Shown here one piece after another: positions 35,974 to 45,203 of a stretch of DNA of 64,000 bases. The notes beneath the pieces are model-generated. The model did no database searches. It saw only the letters and a program-made list of their open reading frames with translations, and had not been told where the DNA came from. This DNA is from Actinomycetes bacterium (GTDB lineage Bacteria > Actinomycetota > Acidimicrobiia > Acidimicrobiales > Palsa-688): assembly GCA_021850325.1 (NCBI GenBank), contig JAJZMF010000010.1, forward strand, positions 1 through 64,000, given 5' to 3'. The position numbers and the translations under genes are program-made. Within the stretch, counting starts at the first letter, position 1, and the number at the start of each line of letters is the position of its first letter.

Positions 35974-36491
35974 AATGACCGCAGGTCCGTCACGAGAGCC
36001 TCGAGAGCGTCGACGGACAGGGGTGCCCCGGCTCCGGGCCGGCCGTCGCCCGGGCCCAGTAACTCCAGCACCCGCCCGGCTGCTCCGCTCGTCCCCGCTG
36101 GCCCGTCACCGGCCCCGGCTCCGGCCGGCCCCAGGCGCTGCTCCAGAACGGGCCCGAGGAGGTGGGCCAGCCGCTCCCGGCCGTCCACCAGCGCCACGGG
36201 CATGGTCGCTTGACGCACGACCAACTCTACGTACTGCAGGCGGGGCGGCCTGGGCAGGGCCGGCAGCTCCTCGGGTCGCACCAGTGCCTCGAGGCGGGGC
36301 CTGCGCCTCGAGGTCGGCCAGATCAGGGGGCCGGCGAGGGCGACCACAAAGCCCGCACCCAGGCCGGCCCCGGCTCTCGCCGCCACGCCCGGGCCCACCA
36401 GGCCCAGGGCCGACATGCCCCAGCAGGCGGCAGCCGTAGCGGCCACCGTGGGCACAAGGGCGACCAGGCGCCCTGCACCGGGCCTGCTCAC
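35970..36491 (-). CDS. Hypothetical two-span membrane protein of the MoxR operon
   Basis: 173 residues. Two adjacent hydrophobic segments (about residues 12-60) are followed by a soluble Arg/Pro/Gly-rich region with LVRPEELPALPRPPRLQYVELV. No family recognised. GTG 36491 overlaps the DUF4129 stop, and its own stop overlaps moxR, so it must be expressed with them. Confidence 0.7.
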   Translation of the reverse strand: MSRPGAGRLVALVPTVAATAAACWGMSALGLVGPGVAARAGAGLGAGFVVALAGPLIWPTSRRRPRLEALVRPEELPALPRPPRLQYVELVVRQATMPVALVDGRERLAHLLGPVLEQRLGPAGAGAGDGPAGTSGAAGRVLELLGPGDGRPGAGAPLSVDALEALVTDLRSL

Positions 36492-37414
36492 GCCCCCGTC
36501 CCGACAAGGTCCTGGCCCCCGGCCGGCCGGGACGTTTTCGGTACGCCGGTCAGCTGCTCGCGCAGGGAGGTCAGAGCCGAGATGGCCTGCCACTTCATCT
36601 CCGGCCCGCAGGGGCTCGGGCTGAAACGGGCCTGCTCGAAGAGGCGGGCCAGGTCCGATGCCGTCCCGGCGCTCGCCCCCAGGCCGCCGAGCACCCTCCC
36701 CAGGTGCTCGAACGCCGCCTCCCAGGGCTGCCTACCGAGGCCGGCGCCCGCCATCCAGGCTTCCATGTGGGCATATGCCCCGATGACCGCCGAACGGGCA
36801 TCGGGCTCGGCCGCCAGTGCCGCGAGCGAGAGCTCGAGGACCTCCAGCGCCGGGCCCACCTCCGGCCGCTCGCCCTCGCCGCCTTCGGCAACGGGCACCG
36901 GCCCGACGGCCGACGACGGGCGCCACCCGGTCTTCGGTCGCCAGGTGCGCCACACCAGGAACAGCACGGCCACCGCCACGCCGGCGACGAAGGCCGGCCA
37001 CCCCGGGCCCGCAGGCTGGTGCAAGTGGGAGAGGCCGCTCGGCACAACCGGCAGCGGCGCACCGAGCGCGCTGGCCGGTGGGCGGTGCCGGCGGCGGGCC
37101 AGCACCACGAAGAGGGCGAACGCCCCCAGTGACAGGGCGGCCCCCAACGCCAGAGCCGGCAGGTGCATGGGCGACCGGGAGGAGCCACGCCCTACGCGTT
37201 CGGGGCGCTGCAGGAGGCCGCTGAGCAGCTCCCAGATGGCCAGCACGCAGGCTGCGGTCGCCGCTGCAGCCACGACGTCCAGCACCGGGCGGGGGACGCC
37301 CACCACCGGGCTGCGGCCGCCGGCCGGCGTCGGGCCGGGCCCGGCCGCCGCCGCCACCACGGCGAGCAGGACCAGTAGTGCCGCCACCACCCCAGGCCCC
37401 CTCAGCCGTGCCAT
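36488..37414 (-). CDS. DUF4129-like membrane protein
   Basis: 308 residues: an N-terminal signal-like segment (VVAALLVLLAVVAAAAG), two or three further spans and a C-terminal cytoplasmic helical domain. That domain has AYAHMEAWMAGAGLGRQPWE, the YxxMExxLxxxGxxRxxxxTPxE-like signature of DUF4129. Such genes accompany MoxR/DUF58, often with a transglutaminase gene that is absent here. ATG 37414 is chosen at the hydrophobic N-terminus; longer in-frame extensions would overlap serC antisense. It is the first gene of the operon. Confidence 0.82.
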   Translation of the reverse strand: MARLRGPGVVAALLVLLAVVAAAAGPGPTPAGGRSPVVGVPRPVLDVVAAAATAACVLAIWELLSGLLQRPERVGRGSSRSPMHLPALALGAALSLGAFALFVVLARRRHRPPASALGAPLPVVPSGLSHLHQPAGPGWPAFVAGVAVAVLFLVWRTWRPKTGWRPSSAVGPVPVAEGGEGERPEVGPALEVLELSLAALAAEPDARSAVIGAYAHMEAWMAGAGLGRQPWEAAFEHLGRVLGGLGASAGTASDLARLFEQARFSPSPCGPEMKWQAISALTSLREQLTGVPKTSRPAGGQDLVGTGA

Positions 37415-37503
37415 TCCCCCATCTTCTCCCCGTGCCGGCGCCCGGGCCAGAGCGCTGCCCGGCCGGGTGGCCCCGGGGTGCCGCAACCCGCCCGGGGTGC
37501 TGG

Positions 37504-37509
37504 CAGACT
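37504..37509 (+). promoter_or_regulatory. Candidate leaderless -10 (CAGACT) for serC
   Basis: CAGACT, then exactly 7 nt, then ATG 37517. The rest of the 37415-37516 intergenic region holds no recognisable gene. Confidence 0.45.
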
Positions 37510-37516
37510 GGCGGGC

Positions 37517-38650
37517 ATGGCTGACAGCACACCAGACATCCGCATCCCGGCGCAGCTCCTCCCAGCGGACGGGCGGTTCGGCAGCGGGCCGTCCAAGGTG
37601 AGGCCTGCGGCCCTCGAGTCCCTGTCGGGCCCGGCGGGCAAGGTCATCGGGACCAGCCACCGTCAGAAGCCGGTGCGCGACGTGGTGGGCAGGTTGCGCA
37701 GCGGGCTGGCAGAGATGTTCGAGCTCCCGGACGGCTATGAGGTCGTCCTGGGCAACGGCGGGACAACCGCCTTCTGGGACGCTGCCACCTACTGCCTTGT
37801 CGACAGGCAAAGCCAGCACCTGCGGTTCGGGGAGTTCTCCGCCAAGTTCGCCGCTGCCGTTGAGGCTGCCCCCTGGCTGGAGAGCCCGGACTGCATCGAC
37901 AGCCCCACGGGCACCCACCCCGAGGTCGAAGCCAGAGCGGGCATCGACCTGTACGCCATCACCCAGAACGAGACCTCGACCGGGGTCATGATGGATGTAC
38001 GCAGGCCGAGAGGGGCGGACCAGGGCGCCCTGGTGGCCGTTGACGCCACCTCGGCAGCCGGCGGGTTGCGCGTCGACCCGTCACAGTTCGACGTCTACTA
38101 CTTCGCCCCCCAGAAGAGCCTGGCCTCAGACGGGGGCCTGTGGTTGGCGTTCATGTCACCGGCCGCGTTGACGAGGTTGGAACGGACCAGGGCCTCGGGG
38201 CGCTTCGTGCCCGCCTTCCTCGACCTTTCCCTCGCCGTGGACAACAGCCGGATGGACCAGACCTACAACACCCCGGCGCTGGTCACGCTGCTGCTCGCTC
38301 TCGACCAGCTCGAGTGGGCGACGGCCAACGGCGGCCTGGAGCAGATGTGCAGGCGCTGCGACCGTTCGGCCGAGGTCCTCTACGGGTGGGCAGAGTCGAG
38401 CAACTTCGCAGCGCCTTTCGTCGCCAAGCCCGATGAGCGCTCGCACACCGTGGGCACCATCGACTTCTCCGACGACGTCGACGCCGCGACCGTCGCCCGG
38501 GTGCTACGGGCCAACGGCGTCGTCGACACCGAGCCCTACCGCCGCCTCGGGCGCAACCAACTGCGCATCGCCATGTACCCTGCCGTCGACCCCGAGGACG
38601 TGGAGGCTCTCACCGCCTGCATCGACCACGTGGTGCACGCCCTGGCCTGA
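37517..38650 (+). CDS. serC: Phosphoserine aminotransferase
   Basis: 377 residues, the actinobacterial-type SerC of serine (and possibly pyridoxal phosphate) synthesis. N-terminal signature FGSGPSKVRPAALESL, the aromatic-rich PLP pocket GNGGTTAFWDAA, and the Schiff-base lysine in YYFAPQKSLASDGG. ATG 37517 (MADSTPDIRIP) is preferred over upstream in-frame codons because of the 7-nt spacing to CAGACT. It is convergent with alr. Confidence 0.95.
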   Translation: MADSTPDIRIPAQLLPADGRFGSGPSKVRPAALESLSGPAGKVIGTSHRQKPVRDVVGRLRSGLAEMFELPDGYEVVLGNGGTTAFWDAATYCLVDRQSQHLRFGEFSAKFAAAVEAAPWLESPDCIDSPTGTHPEVEARAGIDLYAITQNETSTGVMMDVRRPRGADQGALVAVDATSAAGGLRVDPSQFDVYYFAPQKSLASDGGLWLAFMSPAALTRLERTRASGRFVPAFLDLSLAVDNSRMDQTYNTPALVTLLLALDQLEWATANGGLEQMCRRCDRSAEVLYGWAESSNFAAPFVAKPDERSHTVGTIDFSDDVDAATVARVLRANGVVDTEPYRRLGRNQLRIAMYPAVDPEDVEALTACIDHVVHALA

Positions 38651-38678
38651 GGGCCCGGCCCACCGGAGCCGACCCGGC

Positions 38679-39872
38679 TCAGACGTACACGCGGGGCAGC
38701 CGTGGGGAGAGGCCACAGGTCACCTCGTAGGCGATGGTACCCAAGCGTGATGCCCAGTCCCAGGCCGTGACCTCCTGGTCGCCCTGTCTTCCGAGCAGGA
38801 CCACCTCGTCCCCGGCCCGGACCGTCGACCCGGGCCCGCAGTCCACCATTATCTGGTCCATGGTCACGGTCCCTGCGATGGGCCGGCGCCCACCCCCGAC
38901 AAGGACCTCCCCCCCCACCACCACCAACCGGGGGGGTACCCCGTCCGCGTAACCCAGGGGCACGGTGGCGATGACGGAGCGCTCCGCGACCTCGTAGCGC
39001 AGGCCGTACGACACCCGCTCACCCGCGCCTACCTGCTTGGCGAAGGAGACCTCAGCCTTCAACGAGAGCACGGGCTGGAGGGCTCCGACCTCGGGCCGCC
39101 CAGCCACGAGAGGGCCGGGAGCCAGCCCGTAGACGGCTATGCCGGGGCGGACCATGGAGAACCGGGCACCCGGGTGGCACAGGGCAGCGGCCGAGTTGGC
39201 CGCGTGGACCAGGGGGGGGTCGACGCCCTCCGACCGCAGGCGCCCGACGGCCCGGCCGAAGCGCTCCAACTGGGCGGGCGTGTAGTCGTTGCCGGGCTCG
39301 TCGGCCACCGCCAGGTGGGTGAACACCCCCTCCAGGTGGAGCTCGGAGCTCGAGGCCACGCGGCGTGCCAGGTCGAGGAAGGTGCCCTCGTCGGCACCCA
39401 CCCGGTGCATGCCCGTGTCCAGTTTGAGGTGAACACGCGGCCGTCCACCCGGGCCCGACCGGGCCGCGTCGACCAGGGCGGCCAACCCCCGTTCGGTGTA
39501 GATGCTCGCCGTCAGGCCGTCCTCGACCACCAGGCGCATGGCTTGGGCGGGAGGCTCGGACAGGACCAGGACCGGGGTTGTGATACCGGCCTGCCTCAGC
39601 TCGTGGCCCTCCTCGGCCAATGCCACACCAAGGTAGGACGCACCACCTTCGATGGCCGCCCGGGCCACCTGGACCGCTCCGTGGCCATAGCCGTCCGCCT
39701 TGACCACGGCGCACACCCGGGCCGGGGCCACCACACGGGCAATGTGCGCCACGTTGGCCGTCACCCGGGCCAGGTCGACCTCCAGCCACGCCGGCCGCAG
39801 CCAGCCGGCCACGCGCCTGGCTGGGGCAAGGTCGCCCTGAGACCGGCCGGTGGCCGGGCTCGGCCGGCTCAC
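38679..39872 (-). CDS. alr: Alanine racemase
   Basis: 397 residues. It supplies D-Ala for peptidoglycan. The PLP lysine lies in AVVKADGYGHG; the catalytic tyrosine loop of the partner subunit is GERVSYGLRYEV. TVPLGYADGVPPRL and GTVTMDQIMVD are further family motifs. GTG 39872 overlaps the nnrD stop (GTGA), the best start. It is the last gene of the minus-strand glmM-glmS-acpS-nnrD-alr run, the common actinobacterial order. Confidence 0.96.
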   Translation of the reverse strand: MSRPSPATGRSQGDLAPARRVAGWLRPAWLEVDLARVTANVAHIARVVAPARVCAVVKADGYGHGAVQVARAAIEGGASYLGVALAEEGHELRQAGITTPVLVLSEPPAQAMRLVVEDGLTASIYTERGLAALVDAARSGPGGRPRVHLKLDTGMHRVGADEGTFLDLARRVASSSELHLEGVFTHLAVADEPGNDYTPAQLERFGRAVGRLRSEGVDPPLVHAANSAAALCHPGARFSMVRPGIAVYGLAPGPLVAGRPEVGALQPVLSLKAEVSFAKQVGAGERVSYGLRYEVAERSVIATVPLGYADGVPPRLVVVGGEVLVGGGRRPIAGTVTMDQIMVDCGPGSTVRAGDEVVLLGRQGDQEVTAWDWASRLGTIAYEVTCGLSPRLPRVYV

Positions 39873-41287
39873 CTCGGCACACCCGAGAGCCACCGGGCCA
39901 CCAGGTCGGGCAGGTCGCCCGCCACCAGGCCCTCGGCAAAGCCGCCCGCCGCCGCTCGCCCGTGGACATGCGCCGCCAGTCCCGCCGCCTCGAAGGCGGG
40001 GGCCCCCCGCGCCATGAAGGCCCCGATCATCCCGGCCAGGACGTCACCCGTGCCGGCGGTGGCCAGGCGGGGACCGCCCGTTGTGGCTATCAACGCCCTC
40101 CCGTCGGGAGCAGCGACCACGGTGGTCGAGCCCTTGAAGAGGACCACGGCGCCGCTCCGGGCCGCCGCCCGGCGCGCCTCTCCCAACCGGTCGGGGCCAG
40201 GCGTCCTGCCGAGGAGCCGCGAGAGCTCGCCCAGGTGCGGTGTTACCACGGTAGGTGCACTGCGGCGGGCCACCACCGAAGCCAGGTTGTCAAGTGAGCC
40301 AAAGGCGTTGAGGCCGTCGGCGTCCACGACCGCAGGCACACCGGCGCCCAAGAGCAGGCGGGCCACCTCGCCCCCGGCCTGCTCGCCCCCGGCCTGCTCA
40401 CCCCCGGCCCGCTCTCCCCCGGCCAGAGCGCCCAGGCCCGGGCCCACCACGAGGGCCCGGAAGCGCCCGAGCCCGGCCAGCACGGGGGCATGCCAGCCCG
40501 AGGCGGGCACCGGGAGGTGCACCAGCTCGCCCGGCGGGAGGGCGCCCGGGAGCACGCCCGGCATGGACAGGCGGACATAGCCGGCACCGGAACGCATCGC
40601 TGCCCTGCTCACCAGCCAGGGGGCCCCGGTCATGCCGGGGGAGCCGGCCACGACCTGCACCGCGCTCTGCCACTTGTGCGCTTCACGCGGACGCCCGGGT
40701 AAAAGCCGTGCCACATCGGCGTCCTCCAAGGCCCAGCACGTAGCGGCCCGGGAGGCCAACCCGTCGAGGCCGATGCCCGCCAGGGTGACCTCGCCGGCCA
40801 GCTCAGGCCCCCGTCCGAGCAGGAGCCCGGGCTTGAGCGCGGCGAAGGTCACCGTCGCCACCGCGCTGAGGGCCCCTCCGTCGGGTGGGACCTCGCCGGT
40901 CAGGCCGTCCAGGCCCGAGGGGATGTCGACCGCCAGCGTCCTGCAGCTCACAGAGGGGGGGAGGTAGGCACGGCGCAGGCCCGTGCCATAGGCGGCATCG
41001 ACGACCAGGTCGGCCGCGCCGAGCTCCTCGCCCGCGCCGAGCTCGCCTGCGGCCCGTACCACGACATCGGCCCCCCGGGCGGCGAGAAGCTCGGCTGCCA
41101 CCCGGCCGTCGGCACCGTTGTTGCCTCGTCCGGCCACCACCACCACCCGGCGGCGGAACGCTCCCCCCATGAGCTCCACAGCCCGGGCGGCCACAGCAGC
41201 ACCCGCTCTGCCGATGAGCACTTCCGCCGGCTCCGGAGCGCTGCGGTCCAGCGCCGCCATCTCCTCGGGGGGGACAACAGGGATCAC
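39869..41287 (-). CDS. nnrD: Bifunctional NAD(P)H-hydrate epimerase/ADP-dependent dehydratase
   Basis: 472 residues. It repairs hydrated NAD(P)H. The N-terminal YjeF epimerase domain has GRGNNGADGRVAAELL and the acidic LVVDAAYGTGL. The C-terminal ribokinase-like dehydratase has TGGPRLATAGTGDVLAGMIG. GTG 41287 overlaps the acpS stop (GTGA) and begins MIPVVPPEEM. A 15-bp tandem repeat adds AGGEQ units inside the dehydratase domain, in a likely surface loop. Confidence 0.94.
   Translation of the reverse strand: MIPVVPPEEMAALDRSAPEPAEVLIGRAGAAVAARAVELMGGAFRRRVVVVAGRGNNGADGRVAAELLAARGADVVVRAAGELGAGEELGAADLVVDAAYGTGLRRAYLPPSVSCRTLAVDIPSGLDGLTGEVPPDGGALSAVATVTFAALKPGLLLGRGPELAGEVTLAGIGLDGLASRAATCWALEDADVARLLPGRPREAHKWQSAVQVVAGSPGMTGAPWLVSRAAMRSGAGYVRLSMPGVLPGALPPGELVHLPVPASGWHAPVLAGLGRFRALVVGPGLGALAGGERAGGEQAGGEQAGGEVARLLLGAGVPAVVDADGLNAFGSLDNLASVVARRSAPTVVTPHLGELSRLLGRTPGPDRLGEARRAAARSGAVVLFKGSTTVVAAPDGRALIATTGGPRLATAGTGDVLAGMIGAFMARGAPAFEAAGLAAHVHGRAAAGGFAEGLVAGDLPDLVARWLSGVPR
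40368..40427 (-). repeat. 15-bp tandem repeat inside nnrD
   Basis: Four imperfect in-frame copies of tcgcccccggcctgc encode repeated AGGEQ units (ERAGGEQAGGEQAGGEV). They are flanked by conserved domain sequence and so probably form a tolerated loop. Confidence 0.75.
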
Positions 41288-41673
41288 GACAATGCCAACA
41301 CGACGGCGGCGGCCATGGTTGCAGTATGGGTCAGCGAGACCAGCCACGACCCCACGAGCCGTTCGGCCGCGAGGGCCCCGGCGTCCCCCGACAACGCCAG
41401 CTCCGGGGCCCCCCCGGGCAACCGCCGGACCTCAACGTCCCGGAAAGCGAACCTCCCCAGGCCGACGCCGAGCGCCTTCATGACGGCCTCTTTGGCCGCG
41501 AAGCGGGCCGCCAGGGAGGGTACGGGGTCGGCCAGGCTTGCCGCGTACCCCTGCTCGGCCTCGGTGAACAACCTGTGGTACATGGAAGGACGACGGCCGA
41601 GCACGGTCCGGAAGCGGGCGATGTCCACCATGTCCACTCCCAGGCCCACAGGGGTGGGGCGGGTCACGGCCAC
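41284..41673 (-). CDS. acpS: Holo-ACP synthase
   Basis: 129 residues. It transfers phosphopantetheine from CoA to acyl carrier protein. Motifs: LGVDMVDIARF with the Mg-binding Asp, and RFAAKEAVMKALG with Glu and Lys. GTG 41673 lies 4 nt after the glmS stop; later in-frame GTGs are possible starts. Its stop overlaps nnrD. Confidence 0.93.
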   Translation of the reverse strand: MAVTRPTPVGLGVDMVDIARFRTVLGRRPSMYHRLFTEAEQGYAASLADPVPSLAARFAAKEAVMKALGVGLGRFAFRDVEVRRLPGGAPELALSGDAGALAAERLVGSWLVSLTHTATMAAAVVLALS

Positions 41674-41677
41674 CCCC

Positions 41678-44600
41678 TCACGCCCCGGGTGACGCCCAGT
41701 GGCGTGCCAGCACTGCCACCGGCTCGGTGAGCAGGTCGAGCATCCCCACCCGGCCCAGGACGGTGTCGTCGAACCCGGGGCAGGCCTCCGTCACCGCATC
41801 GACCAAGGCGGCGTAACGGCCCTGGTAGCCCTCCAGGACAGCGCGGGCCACACCGGCAGGCAGGGGACCGGCGAAGCGGACATGGAGCAGGGTGATGCCT
41901 GCGACCTTGCCGTCCGGCACCTCGGGGATGATCACGCCGGTCCTGCCGTCGTAGAGGCTCTTGAACACGGTGACCTGCCTCTGCTGCGCCGCCCTGTGCT
42001 TCGTGCCCCTGAGCACGGGGTCGGTCACAGAACGTGAGACCAGGCCCTGAGCCACGCCCCCCTGGGCCAGCACCCTCAACCGGGCGCCGCTGAGCGCCGC
42101 CTGAGGCACCCCCTCGTCCGGCTCGACCCGGTAGCGCGTGTAACCGAGGACGCTGTGCACGGCAGGGGCCAGGGCGGCCAGTGAACGTAGTGCCCGGTAG
42201 CCGAGAGCTGCGCTCGACGCCCCGGCCGCCAGGGCCTGCGCCACCAGGGGTGAGCCCAGGAGCTCGTCCTCGCTGCGTGAGGTCCCCACCGTGACCGTCT
42301 TTGCCTGGTGCTTGATGGCATCGACGGGACGCGCCAGCTCGTCCACCGCCCGGCTCAGGGCGGCCAGCAGGTCGCCGGCGAGGGCATCGGGCGTGCCCAG
42401 CCTCCCCGTCTCGGCCTCGTAGCCCTCCACCGGCAACGTGCCGGTGGCATAGTGGGCCAGGGCCACCAGCCGGGCGACCGCCGAGGCGCTGAGGTGCCCG
42501 TCGTACGCCCCGGCGAGCATGCCGTCCAGGGCGGGCGCGAGCACGGACGACAGAGGCGGCCCGAGCGCCCCGGCCGGTCCTTCGCCCTCCAGGAGGGCCC
42601 GCGCCTCGCGCAGCGGCCGGGCCAGGGCGTCGATCGCCAGCGCGGCCTCGTAACCGAACAGGTGGCCCACCATCGCCGCCAGCACGAAAGCGAGCTCCGG
42701 ATGGCACTCGGGCACGCTCACCAGGTCCACGTCAGCGTCGAAGGCGCCCCGCTGGGCTTCGCTCACGATGACCACGGGAGCCGCCTTGTGCGCCTTCAGG
42801 ATGCCCACCTCCTTCACCAGGTCCGGGAGGTTGGGGCCTCCGGCGCCCGCCGCGCACACGATCACCAGCGGTTCGGCCGACAGGTCGATGTGCTTCTTGT
42901 CCTCGACGGTGTCCAGGGCGATCGCCTTGTAACAGAGCTCCGAGAGCTTTATGCGGATCTCGGCTGCCGCGACGTGGTCGGGCCCGCTGCCGGCCACCGC
43001 CCAGTTGCGCCGCGAGGGTGCGAGCAGGGCTGCCAGCCGGCCGATCTCGGCCCGCTTGGCGAGCACGGCGGACATGAGCCCAGGGAGCTCGCGCAACGCG
43101 GCAAGCACTGCCTGACGGTCGCTGCCGCGGCCCGGCGCGACCTGGGAGGCGAGGGCGGCCGCCAGAAGGTGGCCGGCCGCGACCTGGGAGTAGAAGGCCT
43201 TGGTGGAAGCCACCGACATCTCCACGTCCCGCCCGTCCGAGGTGTAGATCACCCCATCGGACTTCTGGACCAGGTCGCTCTGACGGCGGTTGACGATCGA
43301 CACCACGAAGGCGCCCCTCCCCCGGACCAGGTCCACGGCGCGGTTGGTGTCGGTGGTGGTCCCGGACTGGCTGACCGCCACCACAAGGGCCCCGGACATG
43401 TCGTCGGGCAGGCCCCTCCCGTCGGGGCCCCAGCCCGAGAGCTCGCTGGCGGGCATGCAGGTGACAGTGGCCCCGGGCAGTGCCCGGCCGATGGCGGAGG
43501 CGACCGCCCGGGCCGCCACCGCAGCCGTCCCCTGGCCGACCGTCACCACGTCGTGGATCCTCCCCGCCGCAAGAGCGGCGCGCAGGGCCGGGCCCAACGC
43601 ACCGTCGCCCAGGTGCACCGCATAGGCGCCAGGGCGGCCGACCAGCTTGCCCCTCAGGGTCTTGCGCACCGAGAGGGGCGCCTCGGAGATCTCCTTCAGC
43701 AGGAAGTGGGGGAAACCCTGGCGGTCGATGTCGCGGGTCGTCACCTCGGCCGGGCAGAGCTCCTCCCGGGCCATCGGGACCAGCGCACCGTCTCCACGGG
43801 AGACCAGGACGCCGTCCGGCTCCCCGGCCAGCGCCTGGTCCAACTGCACCAGCTGGCCCGTACCGCTGCCGTCCATGCGGAGGTAGCTTGCCGCCTCTTC
43901 GACCAGGCCGTAGGGCTCGCTCGCCACCACGAACGCGTCCTCGGCCAGGCCGACGCCCAGGCCCTGGCCGCTGCCCCTCAGGGCCAGCAGGAGGTGCCCC
44001 GGCTGGTCCGCGAGGTTGACGGCGATGCCCACCGAGCCCGCGAACCGGCGCACGGAGCGAGCAAGGGCTTCCGGGCCCGGGGCGCCGCGCTCCATGTACC
44101 GGGCGACCATCGCCGGCACGAGCTTGGCGTCGGTGGTCACCTCGGCCGGGAAGGACATCCCCTCCTCGGCAACCAGCTGGGCATGGTTGTCGATGTCGCC
44201 GTTCAGCACGCCGACGGCGTAGGGGGCCGGCCCTCCCCTGGGCCTCCCCCCGGCCTGCTCCGAGTTGAGGGGGTGCGCGTTCGGTTCGGACACCAGGCCG
44301 ACGCTGGCCCAACGGGTGTGAGCGAGCACGGTGGCCCGGACCTCGGGCGAGCGCAGCACCCTGGCGAGGAGCGGGTCGCCGGCCAGCGCCTGGCGGAGCG
44401 CCCGCACGTTGTCACCCAGTTCCCCGATCTCGGCCGCCGCCTTGTAGACCATCGAGAGGCAGTTGCCGACGCGGCGCACCGAGCCCGATGCAAAAAGCTC
44501 GTCCTCGTCCCTGCCCAGGAGAACCCGGCCTGCCTCTTCGCCCGACAGCCCGTCCAGGCCGTGGTCCCAGACCATCAGGTGCAAGCCGGCCGAATCGCGG

Positions 44601-45136
44601 CCCCGCACCTCGAGACGGTCCAACGACCTGAGCGCCACATGGCACGACCAGAGCACACCGAGAGCGGCCCGGTGCGGCACCCGTCCCAGGCCCAGGGGGC
44701 CCACCAGCTCGGCCACCGAACGGGCGGCCCCGGCACGGTCGGCGCCCAGCGCCCACAGGACGTCCCGCAAGCCGACCAGGGCGGCGTTCAGATCCTCCGG
44801 CCCCGAGCCCTGGTCGACGAGGGCTCCGTCCCCGTCCAGGGCTGCTTCGTAGCTGTCCAGGCGACGGCCGAGGTCCTCGACGAGGGCACCCAGCGCAGGG
44901 CAGAGCCAGTCGTGGGCGAGCATCGCCTCCAGCCCCGGCACCCCGCGCAGCTCCCGGTCCAGCTCGGCCAGTACAGCCGTCCCGGCCCTCACCGCCAGGT
45001 GGGCGGACGGCCCCGGCCGGCCGCTGAGGACCGCTACCAGGGGCTCCCGGGCCCTTCCGAGCAGCTCACGCAGAGCCGCCTCCGACGGCGCCGGGCGCCG
45101 GGCGGGACGGGCGAGCACGGCCGCAATGCCACACAT
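41678..45136 (-). CDS. glmS: Giant GlmS-type glutamine-fructose-6-phosphate aminotransferase
   Basis: 1152 residues against about 600 for normal GlmS. ATG 45136 gives MCGIAAV, exposing the catalytic Cys after Met removal, and TACCCT lies 8 nt upstream. The glutaminase domain continues only at residue 171 (LEVRGRDSAG), after an extra helical block of about 160 residues, and keeps HTRW (273-276), NAHP (286-289), NGD (312-314) and TTD (334-336). SIS1 has FPHFLLKEI, SQSGTTTDT (589-597) and SVASTK. SIS2 keeps Glu733 (KLSELCYK), KH at 748-749 and the sugar-binding Lys946 in QAKTVTV, where E. coli GlmS ends. About 200 further residues follow. The position beside glmM supports glucosamine-6-phosphate synthesis. 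Confidence 0.88.
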   Translation of the reverse strand: MCGIAAVLARPARRPAPSEAALRELLGRAREPLVAVLSGRPGPSAHLAVRAGTAVLAELDRELRGVPGLEAMLAHDWLCPALGALVEDLGRRLDSYEAALDGDGALVDQGSGPEDLNAALVGLRDVLWALGADRAGAARSVAELVGPLGLGRVPHRAALGVLWSCHVALRSLDRLEVRGRDSAGLHLMVWDHGLDGLSGEEAGRVLLGRDEDELFASGSVRRVGNCLSMVYKAAAEIGELGDNVRALRQALAGDPLLARVLRSPEVRATVLAHTRWASVGLVSEPNAHPLNSEQAGGRPRGGPAPYAVGVLNGDIDNHAQLVAEEGMSFPAEVTTDAKLVPAMVARYMERGAPGPEALARSVRRFAGSVGIAVNLADQPGHLLLALRGSGQGLGVGLAEDAFVVASEPYGLVEEAASYLRMDGSGTGQLVQLDQALAGEPDGVLVSRGDGALVPMAREELCPAEVTTRDIDRQGFPHFLLKEISEAPLSVRKTLRGKLVGRPGAYAVHLGDGALGPALRAALAAGRIHDVVTVGQGTAAVAARAVASAIGRALPGATVTCMPASELSGWGPDGRGLPDDMSGALVVAVSQSGTTTDTNRAVDLVRGRGAFVVSIVNRRQSDLVQKSDGVIYTSDGRDVEMSVASTKAFYSQVAAGHLLAAALASQVAPGRGSDRQAVLAALRELPGLMSAVLAKRAEIGRLAALLAPSRRNWAVAGSGPDHVAAAEIRIKLSELCYKAIALDTVEDKKHIDLSAEPLVIVCAAGAGGPNLPDLVKEVGILKAHKAAPVVIVSEAQRGAFDADVDLVSVPECHPELAFVLAAMVGHLFGYEAALAIDALARPLREARALLEGEGPAGALGPPLSSVLAPALDGMLAGAYDGHLSASAVARLVALAHYATGTLPVEGYEAETGRLGTPDALAGDLLAALSRAVDELARPVDAIKHQAKTVTVGTSRSEDELLGSPLVAQALAAGASSAALGYRALRSLAALAPAVHSVLGYTRYRVEPDEGVPQAALSGARLRVLAQGGVAQGLVSRSVTDPVLRGTKHRAAQQRQVTVFKSLYDGRTGVIIPEVPDGKVAGITLLHVRFAGPLPAGVARAVLEGYQGRYAALVDAVTEACPGFDDTVLGRVGMLDLLTEPVAVLARHWASPGA

Positions 45137-45144
45137 GCCCATGA

Positions 45145-45150
45145 AGGGTA
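45145..45150 (-). promoter_or_regulatory. Leaderless -10 (TACCCT) for glmS
   Basis: TACCCT on the minus strand ends 8 nt before ATG 45136. This supports the MCGIAAV start over the in-frame ATG 6 nt upstream. Confidence 0.45.
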
Positions 45151-45203
45151 ACGGCCCCGCAGGACCGGGACGCGGGTACCGCTCACAGCGACCCTGGGCC
45201 CGC

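Noticed and set aside
42308-45151. 947-codon open frame on the plus strand
   Set aside because: Antisense to glmS, which has complete catalytic motifs; the antisense product is His/Gln/Arg-rich without recognisable domains.
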